Shown here piece after piece: positions 1-7,550 of a stretch of DNA of 64,000 nt; position 1 is the stretch's first letter; each line of letters starts with the position of its first letter. This DNA is from Saprospiraceae bacterium (GTDB lineage Bacteria > Bacteroidota > Bacteroidia > Chitinophagales > Saprospiraceae): the NCBI GenBank assembly GCA_030729925.1, contig JANQWK010000004.1:66514-130513 (forward strand), given 5' to 3'. The notes beneath the pieces are model-generated. The model was not told the origin of the DNA. It did no database searches and was given only the letters and a program-made list of their open reading frames with translations. A program made the translations under genes and the position numbers.

Positions 1-34
1 TTTTTTATACGCTGCAAATTTTATCCCTTTGTTC

Positions 35-195
35 CGGTTACGTTTTGGCAGACCGGGGGATTAATAAGGGTAATCAGGTGGAAGCCACCTTAAGGTGCCT
101 TCCACCTGATTGCTAAAAAATTGAAATTCAAATCTTTAAGTGGATTTTTTTGAAATTCGGCCATTCCCGGATTGGCCTTGGACGGCGGGTCAGCT
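35..195 (+). repeat. Dispersed intergenic palindromic repeat, copy 1
   Basis: A near-perfect palindrome occupies 72-111: a 13-bp outer arm (72-84 with 99-111) and an inner self-complementary core around TTAA, with a single C.C mismatch. It is preceded by ATTAATAAGGGT (60-71). The same module, inverted and diverged, occurs at about 31800-31950. Flanking stretches also resemble each other (GGTTAC near 37 and AAATTCGGCCA near 155), so the repeat is longer than the hairpin. There is no coding potential. The family is not one I can name; it resembles REP-type elements. Confidence 0.6.
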
Positions 196-599
196 GCTTT
201 GCCAATTTACCTGGCTGGAAGATTTTTTGCCAAAACCCACATAAAAAAAAGAGTTTTTTTTTGAGGTAAAGACAAAAAAAATTCCAGTAGCCTGAATAAC
301 TTTTAACGATTAAAAGTTGAATATCAATTTTTTGGATAAAAAAAGGAGGTAAAAGAGAGTACAGTATTTGGGTTTTTTGTACTTACCTACGCCTGAGAAG
401 TGTCGCATATTTGTAATGTCAAAAGGAGATAACGACCAAACAACCTTACGACCAACGCTGATAACAAATCATAATCTCGTGGAACTAATCCTCAAGACGA
501 CAAAGGTAATTAGTTTCACGGACAAATCATAATCTAAGATTTTGGGAATATCAAAGGATATTTCCATGGTATGTAGATAGCCTCTCAAAGCTCTTTGTG

Positions 600-630
600 A
601 ACCGGTTGGAAACCCCAACCGGTTTTTTTA
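600..630 (+). terminator. Rho-independent terminator ahead of rpe
   Basis: AACCGGTTGG (600-609) pairs perfectly with CCAACCGGTT (615-624) across a 5-nt loop and runs into seven T residues (623-629). It ends any RNA coming from the upstream region just 11 nt before the rpe start codon. Confidence 0.85.
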
Positions 631-636
631 TTTTTG
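606..636 (+). promoter_or_regulatory. Probable rpe promoter embedded in terminator
   Basis: A -33 TTG (606-608), a 20-bp spacer and an exact -7 TAnnTTTG (TATTTTTG, 629-636) match the Bacteroidota housekeeping sigma consensus. The -33 lies in the left arm of the terminator stem and the -7 begins in its T-run. Only 4 nt separate the -7 element from the rpe ATG, so the mRNA would be leaderless or nearly so. Confidence 0.6.
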
Positions 637-640
637 CTCC

Positions 641-1321
641 ATGAAAAGAAAACATTTAATTGCGCCTTCTCTGCTGGCCTCTGATTTTTCTGATTTGAGG
701 GCAGTGTCTCGCTTGTTGAACGAAAGTGAAGCGGACTGGTATCATTTGGACATCATGGATGGTGTCTTTGTTCCCAATATTTCTTACGGTATGGATTTGG
801 TTCGGGTATTCCGGAGGTTAACGGACAAGCCTTTGGATGTTCACCTGATGATTGTGGAGCCGGAGAAGTACATTCCGGTTTTTCGGGATGCCGGGGCAGA
901 CATGATCACGGTTCATTATGAGGCATGCAGGCACTTGCATCGCACCCTGGAACAAATTCGGCAGACGGGAGCGGGAGCGGGAGTAGCTTTGAATCCGCAC
1001 ACGCCTGTGAGTTTGCTGGAGGATGTCTTGGAAGACCTGGACATGGTGTTGGTGATGTCGGTGAATCCGGGTTTTGGCGGTCAAAAATTCATTTACCAGT
1101 CTTTGTCAAAAATTCAGCGTTTGCGGGCCATGATGGACGAGCGCAATATTTCTGCTTATATTGAGGTTGATGGGGGAGTAGGGATGCAAAATGTCGAGCG
1201 TTTGCTTCAGGCAGGTGCGGACGTACTGGTTGCGGGAAGCAGTATTTTCCAGGCACCCGATCCTATGGCTATGATAAGGGATATGAAAGCACTGGGAAGA
1301 GATTTTACCGAGTTTGTTTAA
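641..1321 (+). CDS. rpe: Ribulose-phosphate 3-epimerase
   Basis: This cytosolic enzyme interconverts ribulose 5-phosphate and xylulose 5-phosphate in the pentose phosphate pathway. The 226-residue protein has the full TIM-barrel family pattern: an N-terminal APSLLASDF, the metal-binding HLDIMDG, a central DVHLMI, the VNPGFGGQKF phosphate/substrate loop, and EVDGG followed by GADVLVAGSSIF near the C-terminus. Length and motifs are normal. It is followed after 22 nt by a TonB-dependent receptor on the same strand. Its start lies 4 nt beyond a -7 promoter element, which leaves no room for a ribosome binding site. Confidence 0.96.
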   Translation: MKRKHLIAPSLLASDFSDLRAVSRLLNESEADWYHLDIMDGVFVPNISYGMDLVRVFRRLTDKPLDVHLMIVEPEKYIPVFRDAGADMITVHYEACRHLHRTLEQIRQTGAGAGVALNPHTPVSLLEDVLEDLDMVLVMSVNPGFGGQKFIYQSLSKIQRLRAMMDERNISAYIEVDGGVGMQNVERLLQAGADVLVAGSSIFQAPDPMAMIRDMKALGRDFTEFV

Positions 1322-1343
1322 TGTCAGATAATTACTACAATTA

Positions 1344-3878
1344 ATGTTGCGAAACATCCTTTTGCTTTTGGGTTTGGTGCTGGTTTGCGCTTCAGGACTT
1401 TCCGGGCAAGGTGTCCGCAGGGCCTCTTTGTCGGGGATTGTGACTGATGGGGTTTCGGACAAGCCGATTGGCTTCGCAACGGTATATGTACAGGATTCTT
1501 TTCTGGTGACAGAGACGGCCGAAAATGGGCGTTTTAAGCTGGATGTTCCTGCGGAAAAATCTTTTCTATTGGTGGTTACCCGGATCGGCTACAAGGAGGT
1601 GAGGATTCCCGTGGAGGCGATGCCCGTTGGGAGTAGTAAGCAGATAGATATTGGTCTGGCACCTGCCGACGCATCCATTGAGGTGGTCGTGCGGGAGAGT
1701 AAGCTGGAGTCGGGTGGCATGGTTCGGGAAACGATGGAGCAGTTGAAGCTCATTCCTTCTACTTCCGGTAATTTTGAGAGTTTACTGCCGAGCATAGCCC
1801 TGGGCACAAGCGGCGGTACGGGTGGCGAATTGAGTTCTCAGTACAATGTCCGGGGAGGCAATTACGATGAAAACCTGGTGTACGTCAACGATTTCGAGAT
1901 TTATCGCCCTCAGTTGGTTCGCGCAGGCCAGCAGGAGGGGTTGAGTTTTCCCAACGTGGATCTGATTCGAGATGTTTCCTTTTCTTCCGGAGGTTTTGAA
2001 GCTCGATACGGCGACAAACTTTCCTCCGTGCTGGATATCAAATACAAAAGACCGGATACGCTCCGAGCCTCTTTGAGCGGGAGTATGCTGGGGGCTGCTG
2101 CCCACCTCGAGGGAAGCTGGGCACCCGGCGGGGATGCCTCCAGGAAGTTGCGCTACCTGATGGGCGCACGGTACAAGACGACCCGTTATTTGCTGGGTAC
2201 CCTGGATGTAAAAGGGGAGTATGTACCGGATTTTTCTGATATACAGGCCTATGTTACGTATGATTTCAATCCCGATTGGCAGCTTGGCCTGATGGGCAAT
2301 TACAATAGGAGCGTGTATAATTTTGTTCCTTCCGAGCGAAGTACGGCCTTGGGACTGATTAATTATGCCCTCGAGTTGTTCAGCGTATTTGAAGGCCAGG
2401 AAGTGGATGATTTTACCACGAGTATGGGAGGGGTGTCCCTGACCTATATCCCGGATCGCAAACGCAATCCGCTTTTCCTGAAATGGTTGGCCTCCACCTT
2501 TGCGAGCGATGAAAACGAACGCTTCGACATCCTGGGCTATTATAGTTTGCGCGAAATTGAGTCCGGTCTGGGTAGCGATAACCTGGGCGAGGTGCTGAGC
2601 GAGTTGGGCAATGGCATCCAACACCTGAATGTGCGCAATTTTTTGGACATCAATGTGGCTAATATCGAGCATAAAGGCGGATTGGAATGGCAGCCCAACA
2701 ACGACGAGGGTGCCAGTCATTTTTTCCAGTGGAGCCTGAAATGGCAGCACGAACAGATACAGGATGAAATCAAGGAATGGGAGCGACTGGACTCCGCCGG
2801 ATATTCCCTGCCTTACGATCCGGAAGTGGTGCGGCTGTACAATGTACTGCGCGCCAGTAATACCTTGTCATCGAACCGTTGGAGCGCTTATTTTCAGGAT
2901 ACCTATACCTTTAGAAACCCACAGTCGGGCGAATGGCGCATCTCAGCAGGTGTGCGGGCAGGTTACTGGGACCTCAACAGGGAATGGTTGTTTTCACCAC
3001 GGGTGCAGTTGCTGTACAAACCTTTGCAGTCCGATAAAGATATTTCTTACCGGTTTGCAGCAGGATGGTACGTGCAGCCGCCGTTTTACCGGGAATTGCG
3101 AGGCCTTGATGGCTCGATCAACACAGCTCTCCGTGCCCAGAAATCCTTGCACTTTGTCGGGGGACTCACCTGGGACTTTTATATCGGAAGAACCAACCCC
3201 AAAAAATTCAAATTTATTACAGAGGCCTATTATAAAAGTATGTGGGATCTGGTATCCTACGATATCGAAAATGTAAGGATCCGCTACTCCGGACAGAATG
3301 ACGCCGAAGGGTATGCCATGGGATTGGACCTGCGCTTAAATGGTGAGTTTGTCCCGGGCGCAGAGTCTTGGATCAATCTTTCCCTGCTCCGAACCCGCGA
3401 GCGCTTACTGGATGTCCAGCATCTGCAGCGGGAAGTCGGACAGGAAAGCGCCGTTGAAGTCGCAGATGTGCCCCGACCCACCGACCGACTGTTCAACCTG
3501 TCCATGTTCTTCCAGGATTACCTGCCTAAAAATGAAAATTTCAAAATGCACCTGAACCTTACCGTTGGGTCAGGACTTCCTTTTGGCCTTCAGGGCAACA
3601 ACCGGATCTATCGCAACACCTACCGGTTTTCTCCCTACCATCGCGTAGATATCGGCTTTTCCTATGCCCTCTGGACGGAGGCCCGACGCGCTTCCAAACC
3701 CGACCACTGGTTGTCCTTTACCCGAAATGCCTGGATGAGCCTCGAGGTCTTTAATTTGATGCAAGTGCAAAACGAAGCAGGCAATACCTGGATCAAGACG
3801 GTATTCAACCAGCAATACGCTATCCCCAATTACCTGACCTCCAGAAGGATCAATTTGCGCTTGCGCGTAGATTTATAG
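1344..3878 (+). CDS. TonB-dependent receptor with carboxypeptidase-regulatory domain
   Basis: An outer-membrane beta-barrel receptor of 844 residues. A signal peptide (about residues 1-21, ending near SGLSGQG) is followed by a carboxypeptidase-regulatory-like/CNA-B-like domain (about 25-110, with SGIVTDGVSDKPIGFATVYV), a plug domain (about 115-240, containing NVRGGNYDENLVYVNDFEI) and a barrel ending in an aromatic/charged strand (NLRLRVDL). This architecture is typical of Bacteroidota receptors that take up sugars, peptides or metal chelates with TonB-ExbBD energy. No SusD partner is adjacent, so the substrate cannot be inferred. Being 22 nt after rpe, it may share its transcript. Confidence 0.9.
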   Translation: MLRNILLLLGLVLVCASGLSGQGVRRASLSGIVTDGVSDKPIGFATVYVQDSFLVTETAENGRFKLDVPAEKSFLLVVTRIGYKEVRIPVEAMPVGSSKQIDIGLAPADASIEVVVRESKLESGGMVRETMEQLKLIPSTSGNFESLLPSIALGTSGGTGGELSSQYNVRGGNYDENLVYVNDFEIYRPQLVRAGQQEGLSFPNVDLIRDVSFSSGGFEARYGDKLSSVLDIKYKRPDTLRASLSGSMLGAAAHLEGSWAPGGDASRKLRYLMGARYKTTRYLLGTLDVKGEYVPDFSDIQAYVTYDFNPDWQLGLMGNYNRSVYNFVPSERSTALGLINYALELFSVFEGQEVDDFTTSMGGVSLTYIPDRKRNPLFLKWLASTFASDENERFDILGYYSLREIESGLGSDNLGEVLSELGNGIQHLNVRNFLDINVANIEHKGGLEWQPNNDEGASHFFQWSLKWQHEQIQDEIKEWERLDSAGYSLPYDPEVVRLYNVLRASNTLSSNRWSAYFQDTYTFRNPQSGEWRISAGVRAGYWDLNREWLFSPRVQLLYKPLQSDKDISYRFAAGWYVQPPFYRELRGLDGSINTALRAQKSLHFVGGLTWDFYIGRTNPKKFKFITEAYYKSMWDLVSYDIENVRIRYSGQNDAEGYAMGLDLRLNGEFVPGAESWINLSLLRTRERLLDVQHLQREVGQESAVEVADVPRPTDRLFNLSMFFQDYLPKNENFKMHLNLTVGSGLPFGLQGNNRIYRNTYRFSPYHRVDIGFSYALWTEARRASKPDHWLSFTRNAWMSLEVFNLMQVQNEAGNTWIKTVFNQQYAIPNYLTSRRINLRLRVDL

Positions 3879-3926
3879 AGAAAATACTTTAATTAACACG
3901 CTCTGGCAATTCGATAGCTGAATAAC

Positions 3927-3957
3927 TTGTCAATTCGGATTTAATGAACTAAATTTG
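3927..3957 (+). promoter_or_regulatory. Promoter of rpsP
   Basis: TTG (3927-3929), a 20-bp spacer and an exact TAAATTTG (3950-3957). Transcription should start near 3962, giving a leader of about 65 nt before rpsP. Confidence 0.7.
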
Positions 3958-4028
3958 CACCTCGTTAAAAACCCTTAGCTTGTTCAGCAAGGTAAAGGGG
4001 TATGGTTTAACCTATAATTTTAACTTTA

Positions 4029-4526
4029 ATGGCCGTAAAAATCAGACTTCAAAGAAAAGGAAGAAAGCAAAATCCTTTTTACCACATTGTGATTGCAGAT
4101 GCAAGATCACCTCGTGACGGTAAGTTTATCGAAAAAATCGGTACTTACAACCCAATGACCAAGCCAGCGACAATTGATCTTGATCGCGATAAGGCTTTTG
4201 ACTGGATGGAAAAAGGAGCACAGCCAACGACTACTGTTCGTGCTATCTTGCGCTTCAAGGGTGTGTTATACCGCAAGCACTTGATGCGTGGTGTGAAAAA
4301 GGGTGCCTTTACGCTGGAGCAGGCGGAGGAAAAGTACCAAGCATGGATTGACGGCAAGGAAAATAAAATTTCTTTGCGCATCCAGCAAACTGCCGAGGAG
4401 AAAGCAGCTTTCCACAAAATGGTTTCTGGTACAGCTCCTGCACCTAAGCCGGCACCTGTGGCAGAAGCGGCTCCTGAAGCTCCTGAAGCAGATGCTCCTG
4501 AGCAACAGGAAGAAGCAGGCGAGTAA
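4029..4526 (+). CDS. rpsP: 30S ribosomal protein S16
   Basis: A component of the small ribosomal subunit. The first about 80 residues are the conserved S16 fold ([20 protein letters not shown], then IEKIGTYNP and ALDWM-like [11 protein letters not shown]). At 165 residues it is about twice the usual bacterial length because of a C-terminal extension ending in an Ala/Pro/Glu-rich low-complexity tail (about 135-165), which is common in Bacteroidota S16. The usual rimM-trmD partners are not adjacent; the gene stands alone between its own promoter and the next transcription unit. Confidence 0.95.
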   Translation: MAVKIRLQRKGRKQNPFYHIVIADARSPRDGKFIEKIGTYNPMTKPATIDLDRDKAFDWMEKGAQPTTTVRAILRFKGVLYRKHLMRGVKKGAFTLEQAEEKYQAWIDGKENKISLRIQQTAEEKAAFHKMVSGTAPAPKPAPVAEAAPEAPEADAPEQQEEAGE

Positions 4527-4532
4527 GCATAG

Positions 4533-4562
4533 TTGTATTTTTTTGCAGTACAATTACATTTG
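4533..4562 (+). promoter_or_regulatory. Candidate promoter downstream of rpsP
   Basis: TTG (4533-4535), a 19-bp spacer and an exact TACATTTG (4555-4562). This is the first of two consensus promoters in tandem before the gene at 4681. Confidence 0.45.
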
Positions 4563-4577
4563 CCCCTAAATATTTTA

Positions 4578-4608
4578 TTGCGACTTAAGGCTTAAGTCGT
4601 TATATTTG
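4578..4608 (+). promoter_or_regulatory. Promoter with palindrome filling the spacer
   Basis: TTG (4578-4580) and an exact TATATTTG (4601-4608) are separated by 20 bp, and those 20 bp are the palindrome CGACTTAAG-G-CTTAAGTCG (4581-4599) plus one base. A dimeric repressor bound there would block RNA polymerase directly. Alternatively the palindrome could help terminate rpsP transcription, although no T-run follows it. Confidence 0.55.
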
Positions 4609-4623
4609 TTGTAAATGATTTAG

Positions 4624-4659
4624 AGACCTGGTAACACCAAGATGGCTGTTACCAGGTCT
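4624..4659 (+). promoter_or_regulatory. Leader hairpin before the gene at 4681
   Basis: AGACCTGGTAACA (4624-4636) pairs perfectly over 13 bp with TGTTACCAGGTCT (4647-4659) around a 10-nt loop, followed by TAATTTTAAATT. It lies between the predicted transcription start (about 4613) and the ATG at 4681, so it could be an attenuator, an mRNA-stabilising structure or the terminator of a very short RNA. Confidence 0.55.
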
Positions 4660-4680
4660 TAATTTTAAATTCAACCTGTT

Positions 4681-6084
4681 ATGTACGAATTAGATCAGAA
4701 ATATATCGCAGCACTGGAGCAGTGTGCTGAGGACATTCAGAATGCCGAGGAATTGCAGCAGTACTTGGAGGAGGAGGAAGAGTCTCATTATTTGCAGCTA
4801 AAGGAGCGCTTCGAGCCTGTGCTTGGGGCGATTTACGAGGAAGTTGCAGCGCAGAATCCCTTGCAGTTGATCAGCTTGGAGTCAATCCTTCTGGATCCTT
4901 TATTTGAGGGTTTGTTTTTGCCCAGGATTCTGGGGTATTCGGTGTTGCGGGGAGAAGTGGACGCGCAATGTAAGTATTATCTTCCGCAGGAGCATTTCAA
5001 AAGTGTGCTGTTGGCGATCTGTCAGTCGGCCAATTTTGATATCCTTCGCAAGCGCATTGGGCAGGCTATCCAGGTAGGGTTTGCGCTGAGCAGCGATATT
5101 TGGGTAACGAACCTGATTAATAGTTTGGACAACAAACGGGTGAGGTACTTTTTGCAAAGCCAAAAACTGGAAAAATACCGCAACAGTCAGGATCGCTGGA
5201 CGGGTTATGAGCGCTTCAAGCGCCAGTTTACCCACGACAATTACCTTACTGCGAGTTTTCCAGGAAGTGAAGCAGAGCTGAAGCTACTTTACCTGCATCT
5301 CAAAAATTTCTTGTTGTACCGGGTGGGTCAAAAACTGGACAATACCAGTATTATTCCGCATCTGCATACTTTTGTTTCCAACAAGTCGCTGTATGCTTCC
5401 AAGGAATTTTTGCATATCCTGATGATTTATGGCAGCTATTTTGATTTGGAACCTGCAAAGCAGGAAGATGTGAAGGCTATTTTTGGGCAGCTGCAATCAA
5501 CGCTACCTGAATATGAGGAGCATTTTATGGCGTTTTTGCTGGAACTACATCATTACCAAGGCAACCTTGATCGCGTGGCGGCGGATAATCGGATGGCTAT
5601 AGTAGCAGGATCATCCGATAAGGGGATGTTGGGCGAATATTACCGTTTGGTGAATATGATTCATCAAAAGGGTTACACCAACGACGAGGTACACCAGGCT
5701 ATCCGGGATTTTTACAACCAGCATGAAGGGCTGTCCGCAGTGAATGATTGCCTGCGACAAACGATCCTTCATTATTTCAGGGGTTTCATCCCGAATCTCG
5801 AGCCATCGGATTATCCGGAGTTGTTTGAGATTTCAAAGTTGTATTCCATTTATATCCACTTGTTTGTCAATCAGAAATTCACACAGGAAATCAAGGAAAT
5901 GTGTATGGATTATGTGCAGTTGCTGATCAAGCACTTTACGGACAAACGGGGAAGGGATTATCAGGATATCAAAAAATTTGTTTCGGGAACCTTCCCGGAT
6001 CTTGGTTTTTTGAAAGAAAAGGAAATAGTAGAGTTGTTCAAAACGCGTCGTAAGAGCAGTGCAGGTGCTGCGGAGGGGAAATAG
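4681..6084 (+). CDS. Uncharacterised helical protein (467 aa)
   Basis: I do not recognise a family. The protein is soluble-looking, without signal peptide or membrane segments, and appears to be almost wholly alpha-helical. It has an acidic N-terminal stretch (EEEEES near 31-36), regularly spaced Leu/Tyr-rich helices that recall TPR- or HEAT-like solenoids, and a basic C-terminal tail (KTRRKSSAGAAEGK). The gene is preceded by two tandem promoters, a palindrome and a leader hairpin, and is followed after 14 nt by an EI24 membrane protein, so the two probably form an operon. Codon use resembles that of the neighbours. Confidence 0.8.
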   Translation: MYELDQKYIAALEQCAEDIQNAEELQQYLEEEEESHYLQLKERFEPVLGAIYEEVAAQNPLQLISLESILLDPLFEGLFLPRILGYSVLRGEVDAQCKYYLPQEHFKSVLLAICQSANFDILRKRIGQAIQVGFALSSDIWVTNLINSLDNKRVRYFLQSQKLEKYRNSQDRWTGYERFKRQFTHDNYLTASFPGSEAELKLLYLHLKNFLLYRVGQKLDNTSIIPHLHTFVSNKSLYASKEFLHILMIYGSYFDLEPAKQEDVKAIFGQLQSTLPEYEEHFMAFLLELHHYQGNLDRVAADNRMAIVAGSSDKGMLGEYYRLVNMIHQKGYTNDEVHQAIRDFYNQHEGLSAVNDCLRQTILHYFRGFIPNLEPSDYPELFEISKLYSIYIHLFVNQKFTQEIKEMCMDYVQLLIKHFTDKRGRDYQDIKKFVSGTFPDLGFLKEKEIVELFKTRRKSSAGAAEGK

Positions 6085-6098
6085 GGCGCAACAAAAAA

Positions 6099-6848
6099 TT
6101 GCATATCGTGGTAGGTTCTTTCGTACAGGGGATAACGGCTTATGGTCGAGCGCTGGAGTTTATTAATCGCCACAGGCTTTGGTCGTATGTTCTGGCGCCG
6201 ATGTTGATTAGCCTGGTTTTAGGCTTGTTGGTATTGAGTACGGCTTGGGCATATTCGGACGATCTGGGTCAATGGATCATGGAAAAGTATCCCTGGCAGC
6301 GTGGGAAATCGGCACTTGAAAGTGCTTCTTCGTTTTTAGGGGGATTGATTTTTGTGGTTTTCGGTCTGCTTGTTTTTCGCCATGTGGTGATGGCTTTGTC
6401 GGCACCGGTGATGAGCCCCTTGTCGGAAAAAATAGAGGAAATTGTTACAGGCCGACACGGACAGGTGTCGTTTAGTGTACAAAAGGCCATAGGAGATTTG
6501 GTTCGGGGCATCCGGATCAGTCTCCGTAATGTGCTGCGCGAGTTGGTGCTTACCTTATTGCTTTCTTTGTTTGGACTGATCCCGGTGTTCAGTATTTTCA
6601 GTGCAGCGGGGATCTTTCTGCTCCAATCTTATTATGCGGGCTTTGGCAATATAGACTTCACGCTGGAGCGCCACTATGGCGTACGAGATGCCGTTCGGTT
6701 TGTGCGCCGCCATGCGGGTCTGGCGATCGGCAATGGGGTGGTGTTTATGTTGTTGTTGTTTACGGGGATAGGTTTCGTGCTGGCGCTGCCATTGGGAACG
6801 GTGGCGGCCACGCTGGAGACAGTCAGGCGCCTGGATGGCGAAAACTAG
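6099..6848 (+). CDS. EI24 domain-containing (CysZ-like) membrane protein
   Basis: An integral inner-membrane protein of about 249 residues with the EI24/CysZ pattern: a short amphipathic N-terminus (FVQGITAYGRALEFI), a first membrane segment near 30-50, further hydrophobic segments near 85-105, 150-185 and 215-240, and the family phrase LSAPVMSPLSEKIEEI at about 107-122. CysZ proteins have been linked to sulfate uptake, but many family members are of unknown function and no sulfur genes lie nearby. No ATG is available; translation starts at TTG 6099 or GTG 6108. Its stop overlaps the end of the convergent response regulator by 4 bp. Confidence 0.8.
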   Translation: MHIVVGSFVQGITAYGRALEFINRHRLWSYVLAPMLISLVLGLLVLSTAWAYSDDLGQWIMEKYPWQRGKSALESASSFLGGLIFVVFGLLVFRHVVMALSAPVMSPLSEKIEEIVTGRHGQVSFSVQKAIGDLVRGIRISLRNVLRELVLTLLLSLFGLIPVFSIFSAAGIFLLQSYYAGFGNIDFTLERHYGVRDAVRFVRRHAGLAIGNGVVFMLLLFTGIGFVLALPLGTVAATLETVRRLDGEN

Positions 6849-7534
6849 GCCTCTGGTTCCGTAAATTTATAGCCTACGCCACGGACAGATAAAAAGTACA
6901 CCGGATTTTTGGGATCCTGTTCGAAGTATTTCCGGAAGGAGAGGATAAAATTGTCTATGGTTCGGGTAGAGGGATATACGTCATATCCCCAGACAGCTTG
7001 GAGGATTTCATTTCGGGAGACCACCTGATTTTTTTTGTCAATCAGCAGCTTAAGCAGCAGGGCTTCTTTTTTGGTCAGTTGAAAGTGCCCATTATCACCG
7101 GTGGCTTCGTAGGTAGCAAAGTTGACGGTATTGTTTCCAAACTGATAGATGCTCAGGTTCATTTCTTGTTCCCTGGAGGTTCGCTTGAGCAGGTTTTTGA
7201 TGCGAAGCAAAAACTCTTCCAGCACAAAGGGTTTGGTGAGGTAATCGTCGCCCCCTTTTTTCAGACCCTGTATGATATCTTCAGAACTATCCTTGGCTGT
7301 CAGGAAGATGATGGGGGTTTTGACATTGCTTAGTCGGATTTGTTCGCAAACCTGGAACCCATTCATTTCGGGGAGCATGACATCCAGTACGACCAGATCG
7401 AAATGTTGTTCGTGGAAAAGCTTTACCGCATCTTTACCGTTAGAGGCAGTAACCACTTCATAAGCCTCCATTTCGAGGTTGAGGCGGATCAGGCCTCTCA
7501 GGTATTCTTCGTCTTCAACCAGTAGGATTCTCAT
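6845..7534 (-). CDS. OmpR/PhoB-family response regulator
   Basis: A DNA-binding response regulator of 229 residues. The receiver domain (1-120) has the acidic pair near residues 7-8 (LVEDEEY), phospho-acceptor Asp in LVVLDVMLPEMNGF, and the conserved Lys in LTKPF. The C-terminal winged-helix (about 130-227) ends with TIDNFILSFRKYFEQDP and VRGVGYKF, as in OmpR-type regulators. It lies 16 nt downstream of the histidine kinase, on the same strand, forming a classical two-component pair. The regulated genes cannot be told from the sequence. Confidence 0.94.
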   Translation of the reverse strand: MRILLVEDEEYLRGLIRLNLEMEAYEVVTASNGKDAVKLFHEQHFDLVVLDVMLPEMNGFQVCEQIRLSNVKTPIIFLTAKDSSEDIIQGLKKGGDDYLTKPFVLEEFLLRIKNLLKRTSREQEMNLSIYQFGNNTVNFATYEATGDNGHFQLTKKEALLLKLLIDKKNQVVSRNEILQAVWGYDVYPSTRTIDNFILSFRKYFEQDPKNPVYFLSVRGVGYKFTEPEA

Positions 7535-7550
7535 AGTGCTATATTCTTTA

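Larger units (their letters stand above)
406..640 (+). ncRNA. Putative structured RNA upstream of rpe
   Basis: This stretch has no ORF but is rich in structure. A 14-nt sequence (ACAAATCATAATCT) occurs twice, at 464-477 and 522-535. Between the copies lies a hairpin whose 12-bp stem (478-489 with 509-520) is complete with one G.U pair. A second hairpin (544-552 with 557-565) and a short one near 585-596 follow, then a strong rho-independent terminator (600-629). A -7-like CATATTTG at 406-413 suggests transcription from about 420. It may be a free small RNA or a leader controlling rpe. It does not match tmRNA, SRP RNA or RNase P signatures that I know; a 6S-like RNA cannot be excluded. Confidence 0.45.

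Noticed and set aside
464..535. Repeated 14-mer flanking a unique segment, reminiscent of a CRISPR unit
   Set aside because: Only two copies, repeat too short, and the spacer is itself a perfect hairpin; no cas genes in the window.
1782..2750. Long minus-strand reading frame (322 codons) inside the TonB receptor gene
   Set aside because: Low-complexity antisense of a clearly coding gene; no recognisable protein family and no promoter.
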